DNA of 16,149 nt, taken from Candidatus Poseidonia sp. GTDB taxonomy: Archaea; Thermoplasmatota; Poseidoniia; Poseidoniales; Poseidoniaceae. A program made the translations under genes and the position numbers. Shown piece by piece: positions 7,926-15,417 of the stretch. Position 1 is the first letter of the stretch. The number at the start of each line of letters is the position of its first letter. Where the stretch lies: the NCBI GenBank assembly GCA_023254365.1, contig JALRLQ010000035.1, positions 1-16,149 of the forward strand. Direction: 5' to 3'. Below the pieces are notes generated by a model. The model was given only the letters and a program-made list of their open reading frames with translations. It searched no databases and was not told the DNA's origin.

Positions 7926-10484
7926 TCACTCAAGGGTTTCCGTTTCTTGACCACGGGCGGCGAGTTCAACCAGGACTGGAAGCAGCATGAGTGCCAACAC
8001 CAGCGAGAAGAGAACCGTCACGGCGGTGATCAATCCAAAGTCTTGGATGATGGGCATCGGCGAGAACAGCAAGACAGCAAATCCAGCCATGGTGGTAAGG
8101 GCGCTCATGATGAGGGCTACCCCGGTGGTGTTCAATGCTGAATACAACGCTTCCCAGTGGTCGCCTCGTTTGGCCATCTCGACCTCGAATCGGCGCCACA
8201 TGTGAATGGAGTAATCGATACCAATGCCCAACGTCAGTGCAGTGACCATGACCGTTAAGACGTTCCACTTCAACCCAAGGAGCGCCATGGAGCCTACCAC
8301 CCAAAGTGACGCCACACCCACCGGGAACAGGACGGTCACGGCTGGCATGACTCGGCGTGTCAACACGAACAACACGAGGAAGGAAACCACAAGGGAGATG
8401 ACGGTGCTTTCGATTTGGGTTAGACTCAGACCATCGAGGACGGTCTCGAGCATGACCAAATCACCTGTCACGTGAAGTTGTGCATGGTCTTTGAGTTGGT
8501 ACTTCAGGGTCCCGGAATCATCGGTAGAGCCCAAAATTTCGATGAAATTGTTAATCACGCGGCTTGACTCGACGGACGTGCTGGCTTCGACCCGAATTTC
8601 GTGACGCAGGTTGACGATGTTATCGCCGTTGAGATGGACGACTTGCTCAACCCGTTCCTGCCATGTTTCCCCGGTCAACGGGTCGGCCACGGTGGTGTTT
8701 GTAGACAAGGCAGTAAAGAAGGCACCAAGGTCGAGATCGTCGTTTCGATTGATTCGCAACACTTCGCCACGGTCCACTTCAAGGTTGTATTGTTCACCAA
8801 GCGACTCGTTTCGAAGGATAGCGTCACGAATTACGGGCAGCGGCCCTTCGTAGGAAGGTGTAGGCACACCCACCACATCGTTGTTGGATTCCAAGTCCGA
8901 GTGGAAATAATTCAACTCCGTGAGTAAAATGTGGTCGCCGGGGATGAAGACTTGACCGTCAGCCGGTTCCATCAAGACGTAGACCACCTTCCAGCCAGCG
9001 CTTTCGTAACTGGTTGCCAACTCATCACGAACGGTCATGATCGGTAAATCTTCGTTGACAAAATCCGCCAAATCAAAGTCGGTTTCCAATGATGCGGCCC
9101 CGTAAACGGCCAGTCCAGATATCAAAATGGTCACCAACAGAACCCCGACCTGTTGTTTTTGTTGAACTCGCACGATGCGCTCGGAGAGTTGAGGAAGGTT
9201 CAGCACGGGGGGTGCTTCCTTTTGCTCGCCCTCTTTTCGGAACATCACGTGGAGGGCACCTACAAACACAGTCGAGGAGATAAAGGCCGATACAACGCCC
9301 AAGGAGAGAGCATAACCAAGGGTGGCCAAGGGTGGAAGCGGGGAGATGATGTTGGCCAAGAAGGCGGCTACGGTGGTGACAACCGCCAAGGTCAGCGGAA
9401 CAGAGAGATGGCCAACCGACCTCAACCAAGATTCAGCCACATCCGGGTATTCTTCTGAAGCACTGCGTTGGGAGCGTTGGAGGTGGATGGCGTAATCGAT
9501 GCCAAGGCCGAGAACCAGCGGGGCCACCGTGGCTTCAAGCGCTGTGAACACGGCTCCCGAGAGGTTGAGAATGCCGTACGTCCAGATCAGTGCGCTGGTC
9601 AGTCCAACCAACGGGAACACAACTTGATTCACCGAACGGAACGAAATACCGAGCATGATAACCACGACCAAAAAGGCCAGGCCAACCAACATCAGGAGGT
9701 TGTCAAACGTCCCTTCGTCGATGTCATGGGCCAGCAAATCGTTGGAGATGACCTCGTATTGGAGACTTGATGTCGTTGAGCGCTCCTCAAAGACCCCACG
9801 AAGTTGATTTTGGAGTTCTCTGCGAACGGACTCTTCGATAGCAGGGTCCACCTCAAGAACCCAGAGGGTGGAGGATGCCGACGGAATACCCGTACCACTG
9901 CCGTCGTCCAAATAGTCGCAAACAGGGTCGTAATCAAGATCTTTGTGAAGTAAAGCGGCCGACGCGTAGGTTGCTGCCGAAAGCAACTGGTCATCCGCCG
10001 TCAAGCTGCACGTTTCATTGTCATCAAAGACCAAGGAAAGCACTTCGGGCCAATCGCTGAGCGAGGCGATGGTTCGTCCATCGGCCTCTTCATCAAGTGC
10101 AAGTTGAAGGATCCCCGGAGCCGTGGTCCAAACGTTCACGAAATTCTGCCTCTTTTCGGATTCATTCTGGAAATGGGAAAGATCCTCGTTCATCGCAACA
10201 AGGGTCTCTAGTGCCAATACGTTTGACCCGTCATCGGCGGTGACATGGATGAACATCGGTCGCATTTCGTTTGGAAAATGTTCGTGGATTCGGTCGTGTG
10301 CCATGGAAGCCTCGGTTTCAGGTGAAAACTCGTTCAAGTCGGTTTGAAACGTCGGAGGCGAGAGGTAGAGATTGCTGGCCAGTAGGACCGTGACCAAGGT
10401 GAAGGTCGCCACAATCAGAGGCGAAGCACGTTGGAACGACGGCGCCAATTTGGCAAGGCGTTCCTCAAAGGCCGCCGTATCCAT
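7926..10484 (-). CDS. MMPL/RND superfamily exporter (HAE3-like)
   Basis: About 852 residues with the duplicated RND layout. TM1 is at about 22-40, a first extracytoplasmic domain at about 45-260, and TM2-6 at about 263-413, which include GLGIDYAIHLQRS near residue 325. TM7 is at about 443-465, a second extracytoplasmic domain runs to about 685, and TM8-12 at about 688-843 include GIGIDYSIHMWRRFE near residue 753. The paired G-x-G-I-D-Y-x-I-H motifs are characteristic of MMPL/HAE3 proteins, whose Asp is used in proton coupling. The likely role is proton-driven export of a lipid or hydrophobic compound; the substrate is unknown. The open frame extends upstream to 11093, but that part overlaps rpo11 and truD. 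I chose ATG 10484, which lies about 26 nt from a TATA-like TTTTTATG; ATG 10508 is an alternative, 8 residues longer. Confidence 0.88.
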   Translation of the reverse strand: MDTAAFEERLAKLAPSFQRASPLIVATFTLVTVLLASNLYLSPPTFQTDLNEFSPETEASMAHDRIHEHFPNEMRPMFIHVTADDGSNVLALETLVAMNEDLSHFQNESEKRQNFVNVWTTAPGILQLALDEEADGRTIASLSDWPEVLSLVFDDNETCSLTADDQLLSAATYASAALLHKDLDYDPVCDYLDDGSGTGIPSASSTLWVLEVDPAIEESVRRELQNQLRGVFEERSTTSSLQYEVISNDLLAHDIDEGTFDNLLMLVGLAFLVVVIMLGISFRSVNQVVFPLVGLTSALIWTYGILNLSGAVFTALEATVAPLVLGLGIDYAIHLQRSQRSASEEYPDVAESWLRSVGHLSVPLTLAVVTTVAAFLANIISPLPPLATLGYALSLGVVSAFISSTVFVGALHVMFRKEGEQKEAPPVLNLPQLSERIVRVQQKQQVGVLLVTILISGLAVYGAASLETDFDLADFVNEDLPIMTVRDELATSYESAGWKVVYVLMEPADGQVFIPGDHILLTELNYFHSDLESNNDVVGVPTPSYEGPLPVIRDAILRNESLGEQYNLEVDRGEVLRINRNDDLDLGAFFTALSTNTTVADPLTGETWQERVEQVVHLNGDNIVNLRHEIRVEASTSVESSRVINNFIEILGSTDDSGTLKYQLKDHAQLHVTGDLVMLETVLDGLSLTQIESTVISLVVSFLVLFVLTRRVMPAVTVLFPVGVASLWVVGSMALLGLKWNVLTVMVTALTLGIGIDYSIHMWRRFEVEMAKRGDHWEALYSALNTTGVALIMSALTTMAGFAVLLFSPMPIIQDFGLITAVTVLFSLVLALMLLPVLVELAARGQETETLE

Positions 10485-10505
10485 GCTTCGGCTCTCTCCA
10501 TCGGG

Positions 10506-10513
10506 CATAAAAA
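10506..10513 (-). promoter_or_regulatory. Putative TATA box for the MMPL/RND exporter gene
   Basis: CTTTTTAT on the minus strand is about 26 nt upstream of ATG 10484 and fits a leaderless start there. It overlaps the alternative ATG at 10508, so if this box is used the longer start is excluded. The remaining divergent spacer to rpo11 (to 10625) shows no clear second TATA box; TTCAAAAC near 10590 is a weak candidate. Confidence 0.35.
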
Positions 10514-10625
10514 GAAAGAGGTGATTCGTCTCATCACAAGCCCTCTTCTTTGTCACCTTGCATTCACCCCGCTCAATTGGAGGCGAAGGTTCAAAACAAG
10601 AGGGCCGGTCGCTGGGTCGGTCATC

Positions 10626-10883
10626 ATGGCGGTTACGGTCTTGAAAAAGGAAAAAAACGAACTCCGACTCCGTATTATTGGCGAAAGCCACACGGCACTT
10701 CAGGTTCTTCGAGAGCGACTCAACGCCCACAAGGACGTGGACTATGCCAACTATTTCCCCGGCCATCCCGAACTTGACGACCCCGAGTTTTACATTCGCA
10801 CCACCTCCAAAGCAGGCGTTGACAAAGTCTTGAACGACATCATTGGTGGCGTGGCCTCCGAATTTGACAACGCCAGCCTCTGA
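10626..10883 (+). CDS. rpo11: DNA-directed RNA polymerase subunit L (Rpo11)
   Basis: This 85-residue protein is the length of archaeal RpoL/Rpo11, the partner of Rpo3 in the alpha-like assembly platform of RNA polymerase. Family features are clear: the N-terminal strand with K-x-E-x-N-E-L-R-L, the GESHTALQVLRERL helix start (the conserved E-x-H-T-L motif that packs against the Rpo3-like subunit), the V-D-Y-A-N-Y segment, HPELDDPEFYIRT, and a terminal amphipathic helix. The frame is open upstream, but ATG 10626 gives the canonical N-terminus. It is divergent from the exporter and 13 nt upstream of truD, with which it probably forms an operon. Confidence 0.93.
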   Translation: MAVTVLKKEKNELRLRIIGESHTALQVLRERLNAHKDVDYANYFPGHPELDDPEFYIRTTSKAGVDKVLNDIIGGVASEFDNASL

Positions 10884-10896
10884 GCAGGGCGATTCC

Positions 10897-12291
10897 ATGT
10901 CAGACCCATTGGCCGAAGCCATCGGCTTGGTTGGGTATGCTACCAATAACAACGGCATAGGTGGCATCATCAAATCCAGGGTGACCGACTTCCGGGTCGA
11001 AGAGATTGCAACACCGGTCCACCTTGACAACCGCGGCCGTTTCACGGTTGCGAAAATCACCCTGACCAATTGGGAAACGAACCGGTTTTGCAATCAACTC
11101 GCTGCGAAATTGAAGATCCCGCGCAACCGGATTTTCTTTGCAGGTACCAAAGACAAACGGGCGGTCACCTCGCAGCTCTTCGTGATCGACGCCCCGATGA
11201 ACAAGGTGGCTGAAGTTGAGCTGCCCGATGTTGAAATCGAAGTGATGGGACGAACCCACCAAAAAATTGGGTTTGGAAACCACCGTGGGAATCGCTTCAC
11301 CATCGTGGTACGAGGATGTTGCGACAAGGACGGCCATCCACTCAGCGAAGTGGAAGCCCTCGCTGAGGTCGAACGCATTCAGGCCGATATGGAAGCCTCG
11401 CTCGGCCCCCAGCGCTTTCCAAATTGGATCGGCCCCCAACGGTTTGGGTCAGGCCGACCGGTCACGCCGGTGGTCGGACGGCACGTGGTCATGGGTGACT
11501 GGAAAGAGGCCGTCATGGCCTACCTCTCGATGGAAGGGCCCAACGAAGAAGACGAAGCACGAGCCATCCGTCAGCGCATCCGAGAAGACGGCATCAGCCA
11601 AGCCTTGCTTGACGAACTGCCTCGGTGGATGGGTTTTGAGAGAAAAATGATGGAACATTTGCTGGCGAACCCCGAGGACCATGTGGGTGCTTTTCGAACG
11701 CTTCCCACCAACCTGCAGTTGATGACGGTGCATGCTCTGCAATCCATCGTGTTCAACAAATCCCTTCACCGACGTATCGAAGCCTCACTGCCGTTGGCCA
11801 CGCCAGCCGTCGGTGATGTGGTGGGTCGTGTGGACGAGAAAGGTCAACTGGACATGAAATCATGCGTGAATGTTGAGGCGAGGACCCTTCCTCGCATCAC
11901 TCGGAATTGCGACCTTGGGCGCTTGATGACCACCGGCCCGCTCCCCGGAGGCGATTACATGGAGGCTTTGGGCCAACCTGGAGAGGTTGAACAAAGCACG
12001 CTGATGGCCGAAGACCTTGCCGATGTCGATTGGAACATCGAAGCGATTCCTCGTTTGTCGACGACGGGCACACGACGTGGTTTGGTCGCTCAATTTGAGG
12101 AATTTTCGGTTGACACCGTGCCCATTGCAGATGCACGTACCATGGGGGCCCGCTGGGAAGATGGACCCGGCGAAGGGGATCGCTGGCATCCCGAAGGAGC
12201 CTGTGTACGGTTCCGATTCACCCTCAGTTCTGGCAGCTACGCCACCGTGCTTCTTCGTGAATTTATTCAAGGCCCGCTCGCCAACATGTGA
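10897..12291 (+). CDS. truD: tRNA pseudouridine(13) synthase TruD
   Basis: This 464-residue protein is a typical archaeal-length TruD. The N-terminal part has VTDFRVEE (about residues 29-36), the hallmark start of the family. The catalytic Asp is D86 within FFAGTKDKRAVTSQ. Further on are G-N-R-F-T-I-V-V-R, FPNWIGPQRFG (about 175) followed by V-G-R-H-V-V-M-G-D-W, NLQLMTVHALQSIVFNKSL (about 270), TTGPLPGGDYM and a C-terminal FTLSSGSYATVLLREF, where the family ends. It isomerises U13 in tRNA (and related sites in archaea). I chose ATG 10897 because the earlier ATG 10843 lies inside rpo11. Only a weak AGGGCGAT precedes it, so translation may be coupled to rpo11. It converges on the EF-1beta gene with a 53-nt gap. 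Confidence 0.95.
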   Translation: MSDPLAEAIGLVGYATNNNGIGGIIKSRVTDFRVEEIATPVHLDNRGRFTVAKITLTNWETNRFCNQLAAKLKIPRNRIFFAGTKDKRAVTSQLFVIDAPMNKVAEVELPDVEIEVMGRTHQKIGFGNHRGNRFTIVVRGCCDKDGHPLSEVEALAEVERIQADMEASLGPQRFPNWIGPQRFGSGRPVTPVVGRHVVMGDWKEAVMAYLSMEGPNEEDEARAIRQRIREDGISQALLDELPRWMGFERKMMEHLLANPEDHVGAFRTLPTNLQLMTVHALQSIVFNKSLHRRIEASLPLATPAVGDVVGRVDEKGQLDMKSCVNVEARTLPRITRNCDLGRLMTTGPLPGGDYMEALGQPGEVEQSTLMAEDLADVDWNIEAIPRLSTTGTRRGLVAQFEEFSVDTVPIADARTMGARWEDGPGEGDRWHPEGACVRFRFTLSSGSYATVLLREFIQGPLANM

Positions 12292-12344
12292 GCGAAACGG
12301 CAGGAAAAGAACAGCGTGACGAGGCGGTGGTACCGTTCTCGTGT

Positions 12345-12617
12345 TCAGATGAGGCCCATGGAGAGGACTTCGATTTCACCGACGCCGTGAATCTCAGCCA
12401 TTTGGGCTTCAAAAGCATCAGCCAGGCCTTCACCATCGTTCATCTTGACGTGAACTTGAACGAACTTGAGGCCGAAGGCCAACGGCTTCGTCTCGATGGC
12501 CTGAATGTCGTAGTCATCGTTTCGCAGAGAGCCAATGGCCTCAGCGATGGCGTCCGTATCAACATCTTCAAGATTGGAATCAGGATTCACTTTGTATGTC
12601 ATAACAACCATGCCCAT
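12345..12617 (-). CDS. ef1b: Elongation factor 1-beta (archaeal aEF-1beta)
   Basis: This 90-residue protein matches the archaeal EF-1beta size and fold, the guanine-nucleotide exchange factor for aEF-1A. Features seen: N-terminal MGMVVMTYKVNPDSNLEDVD strand and helix, the central I-E-T-K-P-L-A-F-G-L-K-F-V-Q-V-H-V core (the conserved PIAFGL region), and the terminal I-H-G-V-G-E-I-E-V-L-S-M strand. The start at 12617 is preceded by TGAGGTGAT at 12621-12629, which is a near-perfect archaeal Shine-Dalgarno and also contains the stop codon of the zinc-ribbon gene upstream. The same zinc-ribbon/EF-1beta neighbourhood occurs in haloarchaea as I recall it. Confidence 0.93.
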   Translation of the reverse strand: MGMVVMTYKVNPDSNLEDVDTDAIAEAIGSLRNDDYDIQAIETKPLAFGLKFVQVHVKMNDGEGLADAFEAQMAEIHGVGEIEVLSMGLI

Positions 12618-12620
12618 GAT

Positions 12621-12629
12621 ATCACCTCA
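12621..12629 (-). promoter_or_regulatory. Shine-Dalgarno of EF-1beta overlapping the upstream stop codon
   Basis: TGAGGTGAT on the minus strand is complementary to the 16S 3' end (ATCACCTCC). Its first three bases are the stop codon of the zinc-ribbon gene. This suggests translation of the two genes is linked by termination and reinitiation. Confidence 0.7.
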
Positions 12630-12794
12630 GGGTCCGACAAAGCCGCAGTTGGGGCATTTGTAGAGCACGCCTTGGTTGCGCACTCGAGGGCTTCGTCCAA
12701 TCGGGTTGAAGCAACCGGGACACGGGAACGTGGTTGAGCCTTCTTCAGCCAGTGGAATGCCAGAGGATGTACAGACGCTTGCTCGTTCACTCAT
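12627..12794 (-). CDS. Small zinc-ribbon protein (C(P)XCG type, HVO_2753-like) with a reduced Cys set
   Basis: This 55-residue protein resembles the archaeal C(P)XCG mini-proteins such as Haloferax HVO_2753, which have four Cys-x-x-Cys motifs and two zinc sites. Here two motifs are intact, C25-P-G-C28 and C47-P-N-C50-G, and the protein ends in the family's GFVGP. At the other two places only C8 remains: residue 11 is Ser, and the motif near 35-38 reads S-P-R-V. So one zinc site should form and the second is lost. I chose ATG 12794, preceded by GAGG about 7 nt away; an in-frame ATG at 12875 would overlap the OB-fold gene. It sits between that gene (58-nt gap) and EF-1beta (9-nt gap). Confidence 0.82.
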   Translation of the reverse strand: MSERASVCTSSGIPLAEEGSTTFPCPGCFNPIGRSPRVRNQGVLYKCPNCGFVGP

Positions 12795-12852
12795 GTGGAT
12801 GCCTCGCAACGCTTCTGCCCAAGGCCTCCCCCTCTTTATGGTTGCGTGAGTC

Positions 12853-13203
12853 TCAGCCACGCCGTGAAGTCTCAAAACGTTGCACGACAGTCAATCGTCC
12901 ATGCTTTCCGGTGCTGACGACCAGAGCCCCGTCTCGTGAACGGCACCACCCTGATTCCAGTCGGACCACATCCCCCACACACACCGATTCGATTTGGCCG
13001 CCCCAAAGCACCAAGCCCACCAGTCCGGTTTCGTCGCGTCCACATGCAGCTGCGACGTGCCCGGTGTATGACGGTGAAGCGATCAACCGTTTTGGATAAA
13101 TACGGAGCACCACCATTTCGAGATGGCGAACGGGAGTGTTTGGTCGCAGGTTTTCGATGCAATTCGCCGGTGTTGGCCAGGCAAGTCGGGAAAGGGGTTT
13201 CAT
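12853..13203 (-). CDS. OB-fold single-stranded DNA-binding protein (RPA/SSB-like)
   Basis: This 116-residue protein has one OB fold of the archaeal RPA/Sulfolobus SSB type. The signature is IENLRPNTPVRHLEMVVLRI at about residues 16-35 (compare the L-K-P-N start of crenarchaeal SSB). It continues with C-G-R-D-E-T-G-L-V-G-L-V-L-W-G (54-68), V-G-D-V-V-R-L-E-S-G-W-C-R (76-88) and L-V-V-S-T-G-K-H-G-R-L (94-104). Trp67 and Trp86 fall where aromatic residues are common in the family. It probably binds single-stranded DNA or RNA; it lacks the zinc finger and extra OB folds of larger RPA proteins. ATG 13203 follows the rlmE stop by 17 nt, with TGAGGTGAT at 13215-13223 upstream (spacing about 11 nt, slightly long). 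Its location between rlmE and translation genes leaves an RNA-binding role open. Confidence 0.78.
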   Translation of the reverse strand: MKPLSRLAWPTPANCIENLRPNTPVRHLEMVVLRIYPKRLIASPSYTGHVAAACGRDETGLVGLVLWGGQIESVCVGDVVRLESGWCRSRDGALVVSTGKHGRLTVVQRFETSRRG

Positions 13204-13214
13204 GACCCCCGAAC

Positions 13215-13223
13215 ATCACCTCA
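13215..13223 (-). promoter_or_regulatory. Shine-Dalgarno of the OB-fold gene overlapping the rlmE stop
   Basis: TGAGGTGAT on the minus strand repeats exactly the arrangement found before EF-1beta: the first TGA is the rlmE stop codon and the whole 9-mer pairs with the 16S 3' end. The gap to ATG 13203 is about 11 nt. Confidence 0.55.
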
Positions 13224-13976
13224 AGGTTCTTCAAACCCATCGTCGGTTTGCTTTTTTCGAACAGTAAACGTTGTGGCCATGGGTTCCACGTCGTCTTCAA
13301 GGTCAGCACCGCCCAAGACTTTGTCCAATTCACGTTCGTAGCGTTCACGGATGGTGGCTTTTGGAGCCTTCCACGGCGTGTGGTTTTTGCAAACAAGGTA
13401 CACCTCAGAAGAAGAATTTCGAGAAGCATCGGGCGAAAACCGTCGCACGCTCGAGAAGTGAGGTTTGACGGCTGAAATCAATTCATCCACGCCAATGCCT
13501 TGGAACAGTTTGGTCGTGAAAGCCCCGCCTTTCTTGAGCAACGGCAATGAAAAGTCCATGACGTCGGCGACGAGGGTCATGGCAACGGACTGGTCCATAT
13601 CCCACTTTCCAGTGATGTCGGGTGAAATGTCTGAAACGATTACGTTGAGGAGTTCGCCATCCAACTCACCCAGGATCCGTTCTTGCGTGACGGGGTCGGT
13701 GATGTCGCCGGTGAGCAACACGGCTCCTTCGACCGGAGCACACGGTTGAAGGTCAACGCCGACGACACGACCGTGTTGGCCAGCAAGTTCAACAGCCACT
13801 TGAGCCCAACCACCTGGGTGGCAACCGACATCCAGGACGAAATCACCGTCCCGAATGAGTGTAAATCGTTCTTGGATTTGTTTGAGTTTGAAGGCAGAGC
13901 GGGCCCGATACCCGCTTGCTTTGGCTTGCCGCCGCCAAGAATCACGCTTATGATTCTCAACCCAATGGTCAGCCAT
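13221..13976 (-). CDS. rlmE: rRNA (uridine-2'-O-)-methyltransferase RlmE/FtsJ
   Basis: This 251-residue Rossmann methyltransferase belongs to the RrmJ/FtsJ family that methylates the 2'-OH of a uridine in 23S rRNA. The catalytic K-D-K-E tetrad is complete: K30 in R-S-A-F-K-L, D116 in S-D-I-S-P-D, K156 in T-T-K-L-F-Q-G and E191 in S-S-E-V-Y-L-V-C. The spacings (86, 40, 35) equal those of the E. coli enzyme (K38, D124, K164, E199). The SAM motif is L-D-V-G-C-H-P-G-G-W (48-57), with Cys-His where Ala-Ala is usual. A charged C-terminal extension of about 50 residues follows the catalytic core. ATG 13976 is fixed by GGAGGT at 13983-13988; the frame is open further upstream but that part is not family-like. 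It is the first gene of the minus-strand set. Confidence 0.93.
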   Translation of the reverse strand: MADHWVENHKRDSWRRQAKASGYRARSAFKLKQIQERFTLIRDGDFVLDVGCHPGGWAQVAVELAGQHGRVVGVDLQPCAPVEGAVLLTGDITDPVTQERILGELDGELLNVIVSDISPDITGKWDMDQSVAMTLVADVMDFSLPLLKKGGAFTTKLFQGIGVDELISAVKPHFSSVRRFSPDASRNSSSEVYLVCKNHTPWKAPKATIRERYERELDKVLGGADLEDDVEPMATTFTVRKKQTDDGFEEP

Positions 13977-13982
13977 CACCTT

Positions 13983-13988
13983 ACCTCC
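13983..13988 (-). promoter_or_regulatory. Shine-Dalgarno of rlmE
   Basis: GGAGGT on the minus strand lies 6 nt upstream of ATG 13976 and decides that start over the upstream in-frame ATG codons at 14015 and 14162. No clear TATA box is visible in the divergent spacer up to 14078. Confidence 0.7.
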
Positions 13989-14078
13989 ATTCAATCCTGC
14001 CTGCCTCGCCCTCATCAATCCTTTTCTTCCGTACCGGGCAAAGCAAGCAATCAAGGGACCCCACAGCGTGGAACGGAC

Positions 14079-15032
14079 GTGAGCAGATTTGGCCGGCGAG
14101 CGAACGGACGTGTGGCCCTCACCGTCATCAGCCTCCTCATCCTTGTTTTTGTTCCGGTCCAAGGGAAGGTGGTCAGTCTGGAAACCGACTTTGCTTCCCC
14201 CGTTTCAACGGGAATCGGCGGGCGCACGATGCTGGTGGAGGAAATCACGGCAACATGGTGCCCCTCCTGCGCCGAAATCGACCCAGAACTCATGATGGTG
14301 GCCGACAGCCACGGTTCTCGTATCGGTTTAATCGCGCTGCATCCAACGGGCCTTGCAGAGAAAGATGCCTTTGAACCGCCAGCAAGTCAGCATCGGATTG
14401 ACCGCCTCCGTCTTAGCCAACCTTCGCTGGGCAACTCAACCCCGACCTTCCTGGTCGAGGGGGGCGAACCCCGGGTGGGTTACGACGCCTGGGCGGAGGT
14501 TCAGCGCGATATTTTGAACACGGAACTTGCCCGCCAACAGGTGACTGAATTGGCCTTTGAGGTGGAACGAACGGACACCGGATACAGGGCCAGTGTTACG
14601 CACGCCAACCTGCTTCGCAGCAACGGCACGCAATTGACGTTCCTTGTCCTTGAACACGGAAAAGAAATGCCATCTGGAGCCATCAACCCCGGAGAAGACA
14701 TCAGGGATCGTGTGTTGATTGGGGTTGCAGAATGCCATGTTGAATCAGCCAACATCACCACAACCATCGGATTGTTGAATGCCTCAGTAGCCTCGGGATG
14801 CACGGATTCGTTTTCCGTCGAATTTGAGGCCTTGACCTCATGGAGTGTGTTGCTCATTCACGAACCGACCGCTGACAACATTGAGCAAGGTCAACGGGTG
14901 AGCACCTTTGGTGCAGTTGAACTCGCTCACCGCGACCGAGCCAGCGAGCAGGACAGCGGTTCGTTTGCTGGAACCGTGTTGGTAGCGGCGTCCGTTCTGC
15001 TTGGCATGGCATCTCTTGCACGTAAAAAGTAA
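14079..15032 (+). CDS. Secreted membrane-anchored thioredoxin-fold protein (CPSC motif)
   Basis: From GTG 14079 the protein has 317 residues: a basic n-region with several Arg, a hydrophobic core (about residues 12-27) and a likely cleavage near Q-G-K (28-30). A thioredoxin-like segment follows, with M-L-V-E-E-I-T-A-T-W-C61-P-S-C64 and then T-P-T-F-L-V-E-G-G, the place of the cis-Pro strand. The C-terminal half is a beta-rich domain I cannot name. The end has a membrane segment followed by A-R-K-K. It would act outside the cell as a disulfide reductase, oxidase or isomerase. The start is uncertain: upstream ATG codons at 13952 and 13967 are in frame but overlap the rlmE start and would bury the signal peptide; no Shine-Dalgarno is seen. 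A VKOR-family gene lies 0.9 kb away on the other strand, a plausible redox partner. Confidence 0.78.
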   Translation: MSRFGRRANGRVALTVISLLILVFVPVQGKVVSLETDFASPVSTGIGGRTMLVEEITATWCPSCAEIDPELMMVADSHGSRIGLIALHPTGLAEKDAFEPPASQHRIDRLRLSQPSLGNSTPTFLVEGGEPRVGYDAWAEVQRDILNTELARQQVTELAFEVERTDTGYRASVTHANLLRSNGTQLTFLVLEHGKEMPSGAINPGEDIRDRVLIGVAECHVESANITTTIGLLNASVASGCTDSFSVEFEALTSWSVLLIHEPTADNIEQGQRVSTFGAVELAHRDRASEQDSGSFAGTVLVAASVLLGMASLARKK

Positions 15033-15147
15033 CAAAATTACTGATTTCTCCGTATTTTGGAGTGAAAGCGGAAAAATTTCCCGAATTCCGTCATTTCTCT
15101 TCACATGAAGACCAAGGATTGATAAACGGCTAAGCCAATGTATTACC
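15033..15147 (+). promoter_or_regulatory. Intergenic A+T-rich spacer: 3' end of the thioredoxin-like gene and promoter of the small gene
   Basis: This 115-nt spacer is more A+T-rich than the genes around it. T-rich runs near 15044-15058 could terminate the upstream transcript in the archaeal manner; a weak CTCC/GGAG inverted repeat spans 15048-15062. TTGATAAA near 15119-15126 is a TATA candidate for the small gene at 15148. None of these is strong on its own. Confidence 0.35.
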
Positions 15148-15417
15148 ATGACAAAAACATGGGAGGACGTCACTTGGGAAGCAGAGACACCCCACAAAGA
15201 GTGGGTGGTGGAATACTACGCCAAAGTCGGTAACGAAACGACCCATCATCTCTCCGTATTGCAAGGTGAAACGATGGAGGAAGTCCAGCGCCACCTCATG
15301 GGAGAACTTCGCCTGACCTACAGAGAAGCGGCCGAGATTGAGGTCACCGTACTCCGCATGGAAGTCATCGAAACCGAGCCAAACGCCGCTCTCTTTACGG
15401 GTGCATTCACGCCTTGA
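15148..15417 (+). CDS. Small acidic protein of unknown function
   Basis: I do not recognise this 89-residue protein. It has no Cys, signal peptide or membrane segment; it is rich in Glu, starts with two Trp-containing strands (W-E-D-V-T-W and K-E-W-V-V-E-Y-Y-A), has a probable helix near E-E-V-Q-R-H-L-M-G-E-L, and ends in a strand with E-I-E-V-T-V-L-R-M-E-V-I. The pattern suggests a compact alpha/beta cytosolic protein. A TATA-like TTGATAAA centred near 15122 lies about 26 nt upstream of ATG 15148 with no Shine-Dalgarno, so it is probably leaderless and has its own promoter. The codon use looks normal for the window. It ends stop-to-stop with the convergent His-rich gene. Confidence 0.68.
   Translation: MTKTWEDVTWEAETPHKEWVVEYYAKVGNETTHHLSVLQGETMEEVQRHLMGELRLTYREAAEIEVTVLRMEVIETEPNAALFTGAFTP

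Noticed and set aside
10431..10625. Upstream extension of the rpo11 frame
   Set aside because: It would overlap the exporter start and adds 65 basic residues absent from the conserved 85-residue Rpo11 family.
10485..11093. 203-residue N-terminal extension of the exporter frame
   Set aside because: It lies antisense to rpo11 and the start of truD, both clearly real, and its translation lacks any RND feature; the RND-like N-terminus begins at 10484.
12288..12737. 149-codon plus-strand frame across the EF-1beta gene
   Set aside because: It is fully antisense to EF-1beta and the zinc-ribbon gene, which are supported by family motifs and Shine-Dalgarno sites.
13683..14078. Upstream extension of the thioredoxin-like frame
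   Set aside because: It is antisense to the conserved SAM-binding part of rlmE; the signal peptide begins at GTG 14079.
13977..14162. 62-residue N-terminal extension of rlmE
   Set aside because: It overlaps the divergent signal-peptide gene, is not RlmE-like, and a strong GGAGGT marks ATG 13976.
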